Below, in pieces: positions 34,322-44,929 of a stretch of 64,000 nucleotides of DNA. Source of the DNA: CAYOWQ01 sp964407695. GTDB lineage: Bacteria; Planctomycetota; Phycisphaerae; Phycisphaerales; SM1A02. The DNA is taken from assembly GCA_964407695.1 (NCBI GenBank), contig CAYOWQ010000006.1, positions 62,001 to 126,000 on the forward strand. Direction: 5' to 3'. Both the position numbers and the translations under genes were made by a program. Each line of letters begins with the position of its first letter. The first letter of the stretch is position 1. A model generated the notes under the pieces. It had not been told where the DNA came from, did not search any database, and was given only the letters and a program-made list of their open reading frames with translations.

Positions 34322-37300
34322 TCAGCGACCGGTGACTCCTCTGGCCGGCACTTCAATGCCGGCAGGCCCCCGCACCGATGGAGTCGGCGGGCGAATCAGA
34401 TCCTCGAGGTCCACAGTCAATTCCTCCACCTCGACCTTCCTGAATTCCGGCAGTTGCGACAACACTCCGGCCTTGGCCTGCGTGGCATGGCCCGTCATCG
34501 CACCGGCGTCGATCACCGCTGTGGCCGAGACAGGTCCGGAGGACAGGTCCATCAAGATCATGTCCGGATCGATGGCTGCGAGGATCGCATCGATAACGGA
34601 AGGCTCCATGGCTGCGTCGACTTCGGTATCGACGAACGGGGCGACAAATGACAGCGTTCCGTCGGCCTCGATCACTGTCGAGACGAACAACGCATCGCTT
34701 GCGAGCACCTCTGCGAGGCCGGTCATGGAATCGGGTTCCATTCGACCGTCGTCTGACAGTTGTATCAGCCGCCAATGGGGATCACCGAACTCGTAGACGT
34801 CGGCACCGCTCAGGCCTGATTGCCGAAGAATATCGATCACCGACGCGCTGGGATCCGTGGACATCACGGCGAGCCAGTGGGTGGAGGGTTTCCGATCGCT
34901 TGAATCCGTCGAGAGGCGAGGCCGTTCAAGGGTGGTCAGATTGGAATCCGCATTGCCACTCGGTGTCGACGCTGTCCGTCGCGCCGATCCTGAAGTGTGA
35001 CCCGCATCCGTGGACCGATCCATTGATCGGTGGGCATGAGACCGCTGGGTTGATCGATGAACATGACCATGCACCTTGTCGTCAGCGCCGGCGATTGCAC
35101 TAAAAGGCTCAGCCGGGCACGGCTGCGGTACAAAGCGGAGGTCGCCACCGATGGCGGCGAGAACCAGATTCACATCGTCTGCATCAATTGACCCGTTCTG
35201 ATCGATATCGCTGCGTACCTCGATCGGGTCCAGCGGGTCGATCGGCGAGGTGTTGAGCAGCGTGAGGAGGCCGCCCAGGTCGGTCACGTTGACGCGCAGG
35301 TCGCCGGTGATATCGCCGGCCAGACCGTTGATTACGAGCGAGTCGTTCTCCAATGCATTGCCGCCGAAATCAGTGACGCCGACCAGTTTGACGCAACATC
35401 GGACGTTGGCCGGCAGGGCCGGATCAAATCCGAGGACAGCGCGTGTATTCCCATCGAACATCGCAACACTGATGGTCGTGCCGGAGAGATCCACGGGCAA
35501 ACCGGTTGGCGAAGAGAGTCCGTTGAGCGAGACGGCGTCGGACGTGAAGGTCGTGGGGTCGATCGATTCGGAGAGTTTGAGTTCAATCGACGACACGCCG
35601 GCCGCCCGCGACTCAGTGAATTCATCCGAGATCACGACCAGTGACGTTTGGCCGACGAGCCCGTGATCGGCCAGAATCGTCCAGCCTTGATTCACCGGCG
35701 GCTTGACATCCTGCTCATACGTCAGCGTGTAGCTTCCCGGTCCGCCCTGATCGAAAAGATGCACGAATGTGAGCGGAATATCGGGGCCGGAGAATGGATG
35801 GAAGATACGGCTGGTCTGCCAGAAGTTGTACCCGGGGACGAGCGAGATGCCATCGCCCCGCTCGACACTCACCAGCTTGAACTGGTTCTCGAATGGATCG
35901 TCGAATCGCATATACGTCCATCCCTTGGGCATCTCAACCACGAGCGTGGCCGTGAGCGGCTTGGGACCGGTCGAGAGCGAGCCGGTGACCAGCGACGTGA
36001 CAGGCTCGACGAAGCCTTCGGATCGATGCAGGGCATCGGGAAAATCGTCGGGGTTTTCCTTCTGAATCGCCAGGAAGTCCGGCAACAGATCGTCATTGGG
36101 ATACACCGCGCGAACGACGTGCGTCATGGGCCAGATGTTGACGGAATCGATGAGCGAAAGTCCTTCCTGACCAAAGGCGTTCTTTGACTGGAACGTGGCG
36201 TCGTAGTCGATGAAGCTACCCTGCAGCGACGACGTCAGAAGCCACTGCGCCACTTCGGTTTCGCCAGGTTTGACCGACCCGAAATTCACGGTGAGCGACG
36301 GAGCCAGCTCGTCGAGGCCCACCTGAGTACCGATGATCTGGAAGTCGATGATGAGGCCTTGCAGGTTCTCGACGATCTCGGGCTGGGCCGACGTGATCTT
36401 GACGTCCAGGGCCTCGCCGTAGCCGGTGTTGGACAGCAACAGGCCAAGCGAGAACGGAATCGCCGGCTCAACCTCAGATGTGAACGGATCGTCGGAATAC
36501 ACCTGCTTCTCAATGAAGTATGACAAATCCAGACTTGGATTCGGGAGCACGGTGATCGGCACTGGGAACAGCGGCACCGTGACGGTCTTGCCCACCAGCG
36601 AATAGCTGAACATGCCGGAGACGAAGTACTTCGTTGCTTCCATCGGGGCAGCGTTGTCGGTGGGGATCAGGATCCACTGAATCGTGCCGACTCCGTTCGC
36701 GGCCAGTGAGCCAGAGCCGTCGATGGCGTCAATATTGCTCAACGATGGATCTGAAAGGCCGAAGAGCTTGTTCACGATCTCACCCGACTGGTTCTTGATC
36801 TGGATTTCGACCGCAAGATCCTGCAGCGGGTCGAGTGAGGAGTTGTTGGTCAGTTCAAGTGTGGCCTCGAATGCGCTTCGGGAAATTATCACATCCTGCG
36901 TGAGTTGAATCTTCACCTGGGCACAGACGCCTGCTTCGGCCGGCTCGGGGTCATCAATGTCAGTATCCTCAAGGGCGGCCGCCAATACGGCATCAAAGTC
37001 GCTCTGTATTGCGTTGATGAAGGCCTGCACGGCATCGGCAACGTCCTGGTCATCGCTCCCGTCCACCCCCGCAACACCGTTGGCATCGCAGCCGAATGGT
37101 TCACAGTCGCCCTTGGGGCCGACCAGGAACTTCATGGTGCATGGAATCGGTTCAAAGGTTTCACCAAAAATCGTGGCTGAGACTTCCACCTGAGCATAGA
37201 TGCCCGTAAAGCAGAAATTGTCTTCCGTGCCCTCACATGAGTTGTATGACATTGAGCCGCTGCCAGTTCCGGCGATGATCGCCGTCACGGTGTAGTTTGC

Positions 37301-40300
37301 GACCCCGATCTCGCCGTATCCGGGGATCGTGGCCGTGGCGGAACCGGACGAGGTGAATCCGGCCTGGGCGCTGAGGCTCAACCCCACGTTTCCGAAATAA
37401 CAGATGTCTCCATCGCACGTCCACGTCGCACCGCCACCGCCGCCGGCGGTGGCGGTGATCTCAATGCCGGCAAAGATCTCGGCCTTGACATCGAACTGCA
37501 CTGCCTGCTGCGGGCCGAATCCGGGCACGTCAACGTTGACATTCACGGTCTGCTCGAAGTCAGCGCTGAAGTTCGGAGTATTTGGCGACAATTCGATCTC
37601 GGCGGCGGCGGATGCAGTCGCTTGCCAACTGGTGGTGCATTCGGACTTACAGCATTCCTTGACGCACATTTTGGCGTCAAGATCTACCTCCGCATCCAGG
37701 AATCCGCCCGTTTGGGCGACGATCCACGCCTTTATGGCCGCCTCGACAGCACCAAGAGGAGCGTCGATGCACTTCTCGTTGTCATCATCGGGGGGATTGA
37801 TGCAGCAGTTGTCGCACGGAACCTCAAGTTCGATGGCCGGCGGAACATTGAACACGGGTGTGCCGCCACCCCCGCCGCCGCCACCCCCGCCCCCGCCACC
37901 CCCGCCGCCGCCACCCCCGCCGCAACAGGCACCACCACCCGAAGCGGGTGGGAGCGGACAATCGGGCACCGCCACGATGACCGGGACCTGATAGGTCTTT
38001 AGTTCGTTGCAGAAGAGGTCATAGACCGTATCGAATTGAAGATCGACACAGGGATTGCCGGCGACGCCGCCTTCCTGGCCATAGAAGGTGTCTTCAATGA
38101 TGACGGGCACCACCACCGACGATTGGCCGGCGAGATCGCCGATTTCCTCAACCAGCGGTGTGAGTTTGTACCGAGGGTGATCACCTAGTTCGAGTCGAAC
38201 ATCGGCGGCTGTGATCAGGCCGAAGTTGGAGATGGTGAAGTCGACCTGCGTCGAAGGACCATCCGGGAGGACCTGTTCAATATCCACAAACGCAGGCTCG
38301 ACGACGACCACCGGCGCGGGGACATTGGTCTCGAAGGTGAGGTCGATGACGATCTCATACTCATCCTGAATGATCGTCGGAATGACCTTCCACGAATACG
38401 ACACGACCGAGGCGGGCAGAAACGCCGTGACGTTGAGATTGTCGTCACCGGCAAGGAACACCGTGGAGCTGAAGCCGCCGTGACCGGGGGCAACAGCAAT
38501 GATGTCGTAGAAGCTTTCAGGCAAGTCGGAGAACACGAGCACGCCTGACTCCTGCGTGGTGCCTTCGGCAACGACCTGTTGTGTAAATGCGTCCTTGACC
38601 GTGATCAGTGCTCCCTGCACCTTGGGCGCACCCTCGGCGTAGTAGGTGAATTCATCCGTCGCTTCAACGGTCAACGTGCCCTGCTTGGCCGAAACTGCCA
38701 GGAACGTAAAGCCGACGTTGGTGAACGCGTTTGATCCATTAATGGCTATCGAGCCCGAGTAGGGCCCCAGTGGCAGGTCTGAAGGCGGCGTCAGTTGAAG
38801 CACGATGCTCTTGGTCGCGCCTGGGCCAATGGTTCCAATGCTGACCGGCGTGGATGACTTGAGCCACGACACGGGCGGCAGCAGCACCTGGACGTTCTCC
38901 GCAGCCCCCGCCCCGACGTTCTTGACCTGGAACTCCACGAGCGTCTGCACCACTTCGCCGGGCGACTCGGGCAGGAGCATGGTTTTGGAGATTGTGGATG
39001 GCGTCGCGACCAGCGCGGCCTGGGGCGGAAGCATCGTCACCGTGATCTGCGACGTCGCCTTTGGTCCCTGATTGGTCTGGAACTCAACGGGGACCGTAAA
39101 CGTGCCGAAATTCGTCCCCGTCGCCGAGGTGGTGTAGCCCACCGGGATGCTTGCATTGGGCCCGACATCTGTTGCGGGCACACTGAGATCGAGCGAAAGG
39201 CCTGTCGGCAGGCTGCCAACGCCGGCCAAGAGTCCGGTCATCTCCAGGTTGCCCGGATTCGTGAGCGTAATGTTGCCATTCACACTGCCGAGGTCGGTAA
39301 AGACCGTGGTCTGAATTGTCTTGGGGCTGGCAAGGAGATTGTAAAGAACGAAGGAGTCCTGAACGAATGGCGAGAAGCTTCCGGGCGGGCCCGCAACCAA
39401 CTCGTAGAATCCGCCTTCGTTGGGAAGCGGATTGAAGACGACCAAGTAGTTTCCAGCGCCGTCCGTCACGGCCGAGAGCACCCGAGTCGTTCCTTGGAGC
39501 TTGACGCCGACGTTGATGGACACGTTGGCCAAGGGGTCGCCCGAAACCTCCAGCGTGGCCGAACCTGAAAGTGTCACCGGCGTCGGCGCCACACCCTGCT
39601 CAAACGGCGTCGAGACCGAAACGAGATAATTGTCGGCCGTGAACGGAGAACGGCTGAGTCCGGAGTTGTCGTTCTCGCCGCCGTTCAGACCCTCATTGAG
39701 AGTATTGGCGCGATCGGCCTGTACCTTCACGAAATACTGGCCCGGTGTTGATGGATAGACGGCCGTGATGGTCTTGGTGTACGACTCTGTCGGCTGGTAC
39801 ACGCCGCTCACCAATGCGTCGCCGAGAACGATTTCCTGACCCGTATTCACATTGACCGCAAACACTCGATCAGTCCACGCTCCGCTGGTGGCCGCATCCC
39901 CGTTGTTGGTCACGGTGAACGAGACTTCGAACGAGGTGCCGATGACACCGCTGGCTGGCTTGGGCACTGAAGTCACCTGCAGGTTCGGTCTCGGCGGCTG
40001 GGTGATGGTGACCGGCGTGGGCGAAAATGCTGTGTTGTTGACCGGGGGCTCCTCAAGCACAGCGTCAAGGGCGTCGGTCGTTGCATAGAAGAAGAATCCA
40101 TCGCCTTCAACTGTGCCCGGAATTTTCACGGCAAGCGATTCGTTGTAGGACTGGTTCGGTCCTACCGGCGTTGACCGGATCTTCGAGCCGAGAAGCGTGT
40201 CATTACCGATCACGCCATCGGTCGAGAGATAGACGGCATCCACCCAGATGCCGCCCACGCCGACGGTCGAATCGTTCGTCACCGTCCAGGCGACGGACAC

Positions 40301-43300
40301 CAATTCATCCGCAAACGCCGACGAGGGTCCGGCAACTCCTGACGCAACCAGATCGGGAAGAATGACGTCAACCGTCTCCGGCCCTACAGCGCAGTTGTTG
40401 GCATTTGAAAGCTCGTCGACGGTGTTGTTGACGTCGACACACACGACAATGTGGTACCCCGAGGGAAGCGCCGGCGTGCCGACCGACTTCGTGCGGACAA
40501 CCTCTCCACCGAGATCGATGACTTCGTTGACCCCGATTTCCGCCAGGAGAACGTCGGAGCCGACCGTCGCGTCGGACGAGGCATACACGCGCTCCACCCA
40601 GCCGGTGGACGTTGCAATCTGGCCGATGTTGGAGACTGTCCAACTCACCTCAACCGCCTGGCCCGGCGTGCCGGAGCCCGGCGACACGATGTTCGTGACG
40701 ACCAGATCGGGCTTGGGGGTGGGCTCTACGTCGATCGACATCGCGGCTACTGCGACGTTGTTTCCTTCGCCACCCGCCTCCGCCACCACGTTGTCGACAT
40801 CCGTTCTGACGATAACCCAATACGTTCCCGCGTTCATTGGCAGAAGAATCTGCGTGGATCGGTTGTATGAAGCGCCTGCATCGAGGCTGCCCGGACCGGG
40901 CAATGCCGCCGCCAGCGGGTCAGAAGCATCGAAAACAGCATCTGTAGAGAGATAGACACGATCCTGCCACGCCGCCGCGGCGGATGATTCGCCGTTGTTG
41001 GTCACCGTCCACGCCACGGTGATGGGAGACTTGACGAAGCCGCTCGTGGGCGTTGGACCAACAAGGGGCACGAAGTCAGGCGTCAAAAGCTCGACCGTTG
41101 CCGAATCGCTGTCCACCTTGCCGGATGCATCGGCCACGTTGAGGTAGATGGTCACGATATCGCTGGTTGCAGACGCAGCCAGCGACTCGTAGGAGACCAA
41201 CTCGACGGCGTCGGACGCGAATCCATCACCGACATCGGCAGCGCTTCGCGCTGGAGCAAGATCCCACTCCACCGCGAGCGATTCACCGACATTGCGCTTC
41301 AGATCCACATCGTCAACCACACCGGCAAGGGGGATCAGTCGCCCGGGTCCGACTGCGGCGTATGGGCCACCCGCGAACGCCTGCGGCGGAGTGCTGTCGT
41401 ACGCCACCGAACCAGTATCGTCGCCCGTCAGCGCGTCCGAATCGGTCACGGTGAGGCCGATGTCGAGCGGACTGGCAATCGAAAGCCCCTTGGCAATCGC
41501 CTGTTCAAGCGTGAGCGTCTGCATCGGCTGCGTCAGCGTTCGATCGATGCCATCGAGCCCATCGGCGCCGAGATCCCACTGCACGGCCGTGATGCCATTG
41601 AAGAGTTCCACCGCAATGGCGTCAGGATCGTTGCTCTGGGTGGCGTCAAGGGTGATGTCGGTCGTGCGCGCACTGAGGGCGTAGGGACCGCCTGCGACGG
41701 CGATTGGATTCTCGAGCTCCACTGAGGTGAAGCCTGAATAGGTCACGTCCGATTGGCTGTAGTTGAAGAATCCGACCTTTCCGACACCGAGCGACTCTGG
41801 GTCGTTGATCAGCCCCGTATCCCAGACCAGAGCCTGGGTATTGTCGTTTCGAATGATGATGCGAATGTTGCCGTTGGCCTGGTACGTGAGGAAGAAGCGG
41901 TAGGGCGTCTGGTCGGCCCACCCCTTTCCGGAACCGATGTTTTTCGTCAGGACGCTAATGTGCGCAGAGTTCTCGCCATCCCAGATTTCACCGGTGGTGC
42001 TTACCGCGGTGGCGTCGCTGGGAATCCCGTTAACCTTCAGCAGCTTCAGTCCCTGTTCTCCGGTGTCCTGCGCTGCCTGCTTCCAGGTCAGCAGGTAGTA
42101 GCTCTTGTCAGCACCGAGGCCGTTGAATCCGAACACGAAGCCGATGAAGTCATCATCGCCCCCTGATTTATTGACCTTGAACGTTCCTTCAAAGTTGGAA
42201 TCCACAAGAAGGAAATCGCTGACGAAATATGCCGGATCCCCGTTGATGACCTGAGTCACGCTCAAACCGTCTCCGGCCACTTGCCATTCACCTGCTGCGC
42301 CGTTTCCGGCATAGTCCTGTTCCGTCCAGCAGAAAAGCGTTACTACACCCGGCGCCGACACGTTGACCGATTCCGGATCAAGGAGACCGTTGTTGCTTTC
42401 GGATGATTCCGCCACGTTTCCCAGCACATCGGTTGCAGCCGAAACATACGCCGTGGCAGGCACCGGAAGTCCGCTCGGCACAACGCCCGAGGCGACTTGT
42501 GTATACGACTCACCCGGCTCCAGCACACCCTCAAACGTGGCTTGGGCGATGAGCGTGCCGCCAACCTGAGGTGAGAGGGACACATAGAACGCATCCGTCC
42601 ACGGGCCAATGGCCGCCGCATCGCCATTGTTCTTGACCGTCCAGCTCACGCCCACAACATCTCCAGCGGCAACCGAACATGGTGCGTCAACGTCCGTGAC
42701 AAGAAGGTCCGGGGCGGCCTTAACCGTGATCTGCACCGAATCCTCCGCGGCCGAGTTGACACCATCGACTACCAAGGCGCGAATCGTGTACGACATTCCT
42801 GCGGTGGTGCCCGGCAGGTCAGAAACGTCGATGGCGTTTCCCGTGCCAAGATCCAACACGGTGTTTCCATCGTCGGCCGTCCATGTGACGGTGTATGGCT
42901 CCACGACCTGGGCCACTTCAGCGATACAGGCGATTGTGTCTGACGTGAAAAACTGGGCTCCGTTTGTGGGCGAAGTGATCGCGATCTGGGCATTCACCAC
43001 ACCTGGAATCGTGGCGGATATGCCGGGCGTCGCGGTGTTGCCGCTGTGCCAGGCGACGGTATAGAGCAATCGTCCGTTGGGCTGCAGTCCGAATGGCGTC
43101 TGACCCGGGGAGGAATCGTCGAACAACTGGCTGCCCAGATCATTCGGAACATTCATCAGCGGGTTGGATTCATCCACCGGAATCATCGCCAGACTGAAGT
43201 TGCAGCAGAACGGCTGAATTCCGATGAGCGAATTGACGCTGTTGATGCCGGTCTGGAAGGAGTTGTGATCGGTGCCCAGCATCAGGCCGCCGCCGACGTT

Positions 43301-44905
43301 CTTCAGGTTCCAGTAGTAGTTTTCGCTGAGATTCTGACCCTCGTTCTGCCAGCGGCCGGACCAATACGACGAGATGATGCGCGCATCACAGATGATTCCT
43401 CGTGACGGGTCGGCATTGAACCAGTTGGCAATGGCCTGCCAGTCGGCAGAGTAATTGTCGCTCCCGGCCGATAGATCAAAGATCCAGATCTGATCAAAGT
43501 CGTTGGCCAGAAGAAGATCCGCCACCTGGCCATTCGCCGAGAGGTCTTGATACACCGCATCGACGCCGGCGAGGGCGAGCGTCTGGTAGAGATTGAAGCC
43601 GTCGCCGTTGTAGCTGGACCCGTTGATGTTGATCACCAGCACCGACTGTTCCGGGCCGGTCTGGCAATCGTCGGGCTGGCCATCGCCGTCGAGGTCGAGG
43701 GCTTCGCCGGTCCGGATCTCCAGTCCATCGTCGATCCCGTTCTCATTGCAATCGCTCACCTGGACCTTCTCGGGCAGCCCGCTGACGATCAGGTTATCGA
43801 ATGTGAAGTACGTACCGTCATTGGAGCCACCGGCCGTGCCGAAGGCAGTATCAAACTCGACTCCCCAGATCGCCTGCCCGCCGGTCTGGTCGGTGGTGAT
43901 GGTGAATACCTGCTGGAATCCCGCGGCCGTCTGCCCGATGAGCTGCCCGTTCTGTCCAAAAGCGAAGAGCGTCTTGGTCGTCGTGTCGTCGTCGGTATCC
44001 GTCATCGATACCGACGAGACCCCGCGATTGAAGAAGGCGCGCACACCGCTGGAGTGATAGTTGTCCGGCCCGACGAACAGGTTGTAGGCCCCGAGCACGA
44101 GATCGCTGGTGCCCACTTTACTGTTGCCGTAATTGATGTTGCTGATGTGCACACCATCGGCATTGCCGCCAAAACCGCCGTTGGATCCATCGTCGGTCAG
44201 TGCAACCTGAAATCCAGACCGTCCGGTGAACACCAATACCCCCTGATCCTGCCCAAGGTCATCGACGCCGGAGTTGAAATTGAGATTCACGAGGTCGAAG
44301 ACCGGCGGCCCGTCCGTCGCAACCGCAATGTTATCGATCCCCCACGATTCATTCCCCAGTCCCTCCAGCCCCGACCCGGTAAATGAAATCTGCACGGATG
44401 ACTGTCGGGGCGTGAAGGTGATGGTCAGCCCCTGATACCCCGAATCAACCGACGTTGACCAGCCGTAATTGGCCTTTGGAATGCTCGGCGACCCTGGGTA
44501 ACTCTGACAACTCGGGACCTGAACGTTCTGGAATGTCTCCGAAAACAGCGTCTCGCCGTTGATACTGACCGAAATTGTATCCGGCCCCGCCACGCAGGTG
44601 CCATCCCAACTGTCGATGATGTAAAGATCAAACGTCAGCGTGTGCTCCACGCCGGGCGCCAGCGTCAACGACAGCGATTGCGTTTCGTTATCAAACCGCC
44701 CCGAAAATGTCGTAAAGGGAACAGGCACGGATCCGTCAACCGCCGTCAACGACCACTCAGGTCCGACGCCGGATTCGAAGTCGGTGCTGTAAACGATCTC
44801 TGTGCTGAGCGCTGAGGACGCCAGTGAAAGAGCCATCGCGGCCGACCCGGCGCGTTGAAGAACCCGCTGCATGGTGTTCTGCATGGTCATCCTGCACACT
44901 CCCAT
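34322..44905 (-). CDS. Giant secreted CARDB-repeat protein (3527 residues) with internal dockerin-like pair
   Basis: This is a single uninterrupted frame. An N-terminal leader (MALSLASSALSTEIVYSTDF) is followed by a lectin-like beta-sandwich. At least five CARDB-type modules come next at about residues 735-850, 1275-1390, 1398-1503, 1515-1622 and 1638-1748; each has a core like VSWTVKNNGDAAAIGPWTDA, then DAFYVSLS or equivalent. A carboxypeptidase-regulatory-like module (residues ~2075-2150) and an uninterrupted polyglycine run (~2328-2348) follow. Residues ~3190-3255 are a dockerin-like pair (GDITGDLRVNVTDLGGLLTL and SDIDQNGSIDADDVNLVLAA). Unusually, another 270 residues follow it. It is probably a surface or matrix adhesin. 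I cannot assign a ligand. Confidence 0.85.
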   Translation of the reverse strand: MGVCRMTMQNTMQRVLQRAGSAAMALSLASSALSTEIVYSTDFESGVGPEWSLTAVDGSVPVPFTTFSGRFDNETQSLSLTLAPGVEHTLTFDLYIIDSWDGTCVAGPDTISVSINGETLFSETFQNVQVPSCQSYPGSPSIPKANYGWSTSVDSGYQGLTITFTPRQSSVQISFTGSGLEGLGNESWGIDNIAVATDGPPVFDLVNLNFNSGVDDLGQDQGVLVFTGRSGFQVALTDDGSNGGFGGNADGVHISNINYGNSKVGTSDLVLGAYNLFVGPDNYHSSGVRAFFNRGVSSVSMTDTDDDTTTKTLFAFGQNGQLIGQTAAGFQQVFTITTDQTGGQAIWGVEFDTAFGTAGGSNDGTYFTFDNLIVSGLPEKVQVSDCNENGIDDGLEIRTGEALDLDGDGQPDDCQTGPEQSVLVININGSSYNGDGFNLYQTLALAGVDAVYQDLSANGQVADLLLANDFDQIWIFDLSAGSDNYSADWQAIANWFNADPSRGIICDARIISSYWSGRWQNEGQNLSENYYWNLKNVGGGLMLGTDHNSFQTGINSVNSLIGIQPFCCNFSLAMIPVDESNPLMNVPNDLGSQLFDDSSPGQTPFGLQPNGRLLYTVAWHSGNTATPGISATIPGVVNAQIAITSPTNGAQFFTSDTIACIAEVAQVVEPYTVTWTADDGNTVLDLGTGNAIDVSDLPGTTAGMSYTIRALVVDGVNSAAEDSVQITVKAAPDLLVTDVDAPCSVAAGDVVGVSWTVKNNGDAAAIGPWTDAFYVSLSPQVGGTLIAQATFEGVLEPGESYTQVASGVVPSGLPVPATAYVSAATDVLGNVAESSESNNGLLDPESVNVSAPGVVTLFCWTEQDYAGNGAAGEWQVAGDGLSVTQVINGDPAYFVSDFLLVDSNFEGTFKVNKSGGDDDFIGFVFGFNGLGADKSYYLLTWKQAAQDTGEQGLKLLKVNGIPSDATAVSTTGEIWDGENSAHISVLTKNIGSGKGWADQTPYRFFLTYQANGNIRIIIRNDNTQALVWDTGLINDPESLGVGKVGFFNYSQSDVTYSGFTSVELENPIAVAGGPYALSARTTDITLDATQSNDPDAIAVELFNGITAVQWDLGADGLDGIDRTLTQPMQTLTLEQAIAKGLSIASPLDIGLTVTDSDALTGDDTGSVAYDSTPPQAFAGGPYAAVGPGRLIPLAGVVDDVDLKRNVGESLAVEWDLAPARSAADVGDGFASDAVELVSYESLAASATSDIVTIYLNVADASGKVDSDSATVELLTPDFVPLVGPTPTSGFVKSPITVAWTVTNNGESSAAAAWQDRVYLSTDAVFDASDPLAAALPGPGSLDAGASYNRSTQILLPMNAGTYWVIVRTDVDNVVAEAGGEGNNVAVAAMSIDVEPTPKPDLVVTNIVSPGSGTPGQAVEVSWTVSNIGQIATSTGWVERVYASSDATVGSDVLLAEIGVNEVIDLGGEVVRTKSVGTPALPSGYHIVVCVDVNNTVDELSNANNCAVGPETVDVILPDLVASGVAGPSSAFADELVSVAWTVTNDSTVGVGGIWVDAVYLSTDGVIGNDTLLGSKIRSTPVGPNQSYNESLAVKIPGTVEGDGFFFYATTDALDAVLEEPPVNNTAFSPTPVTITQPPRPNLQVTSVPKPASGVIGTSFEVSFTVTNNGDAATSGAWTDRVFAVNVNTGQEIVLGDALVSGVYQPTESYTKTITAVYPSTPGQYFVKVQADRANTLNEGLNGGENDNSGLSRSPFTADNYLVSVSTPFEQGVAPTPVTLSGSATLEVSGDPLANVSINVGVKLQGTTRVLSAVTDGAGNYLVVFNPLPNEGGFYELVAGPPGSFSPFVQDSFVLYNLLASPKTIQTTVFTDLGSVNGNITLTNPGNLEMTGLLAGVGSLPTGLSLDLSVPATDVGPNASIPVGYTTSATGTNFGTFTVPVEFQTNQGPKATSQITVTMLPPQAALVATPSTISKTMLLPESPGEVVQTLVEFQVKNVGAGAAENVQVLLPPVSWLKSSTPVSIGTIGPGATKSIVLQLTPPSDLPLGPYSGSIAINGSNAFTNVGFTFLAVSAKQGTLTVEATDEFTYYAEGAPKVQGALITVKDAFTQQVVAEGTTQESGVLVFSDLPESFYDIIAVAPGHGGFSSTVFLAGDDNLNVTAFLPASVVSYSWKVIPTIIQDEYEIVIDLTFETNVPAPVVVVEPAFVDIEQVLPDGPSTQVDFTISNFGLITAADVRLELGDHPRYKLTPLVEEIGDLAGQSSVVVPVIIEDTFYGQEGGVAGNPCVDLQFDTVYDLFCNELKTYQVPVIVAVPDCPLPPASGGGACCGGGGGGGGGGGGGGGGGGGGTPVFNVPPAIELEVPCDNCCINPPDDDNEKCIDAPLGAVEAAIKAWIVAQTGGFLDAEVDLDAKMCVKECCKSECTTSWQATASAAAEIELSPNTPNFSADFEQTVNVNVDVPGFGPQQAVQFDVKAEIFAGIEITATAGGGGGATWTCDGDICYFGNVGLSLSAQAGFTSSGSATATIPGYGEIGVANYTVTAIIAGTGSGSMSYNSCEGTEDNFCFTGIYAQVEVSATIFGETFEPIPCTMKFLVGPKGDCEPFGCDANGVAGVDGSDDQDVADAVQAFINAIQSDFDAVLAAALEDTDIDDPEPAEAGVCAQVKIQLTQDVIISRSAFEATLELTNNSSLDPLQDLAVEIQIKNQSGEIVNKLFGLSDPSLSNIDAIDGSGSLAANGVGTIQWILIPTDNAAPMEATKYFVSGMFSYSLVGKTVTVPLFPVPITVLPNPSLDLSYFIEKQVYSDDPFTSEVEPAIPFSLGLLLSNTGYGEALDVKITSAQPEIVENLQGLIIDFQIIGTQVGLDELAPSLTVNFGSVKPGETEVAQWLLTSSLQGSFIDYDATFQSKNAFGQEGLSLIDSVNIWPMTHVVRAVYPNDDLLPDFLAIQKENPDDFPDALHRSEGFVEPVTSLVTGSLSTGPKPLTATLVVEMPKGWTYMRFDDPFENQFKLVSVERGDGISLVPGYNFWQTSRIFHPFSGPDIPLTFVHLFDQGGPGSYTLTYEQDVKPPVNQGWTILADHGLVGQTSLVVISDEFTESRAAGVSSIELKLSESIDPTTFTSDAVSLNGLSSPTGLPVDLSGTTISVAMFDGNTRAVLGFDPALPANVRCCVKLVGVTDFGGNALENDSLVINGLAGDITGDLRVNVTDLGGLLTLLNTSPIDPLDPIEVRSDIDQNGSIDADDVNLVLAAIGGDLRFVPQPCPAEPFSAIAGADDKVHGHVHRSTQRSHAHRSMDRSTDAGHTSGSARRTASTPSGNADSNLTTLERPRLSTDSSDRKPSTHWLAVMSTDPSASVIDILRQSGLSGADVYEFGDPHWRLIQLSDDGRMEPDSMTGLAEVLASDALFVSTVIEADGTLSFVAPFVDTEVDAAMEPSVIDAILAAIDPDMILMDLSSGPVSATAVIDAGAMTGHATQAKAGVLSQLPEFRKVEVEELTVDLEDLIRPPTPSVRGPAGIEVPARGVTGR
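37861..37923 (-). repeat. Low-complexity polyglycine-coding tract
   Basis: About 63 bp of CCG/CCC-type triplets on the plus strand encode a run of roughly 20 glycines in the giant protein, preceded by two Cys residues. Such tracts are prone to slippage and to assembly error, but the reading frame is kept on both sides here. Confidence 0.85.
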
Positions 44906-44929
44906 CCCGGCTTTAGACCGGAGTTCAAC

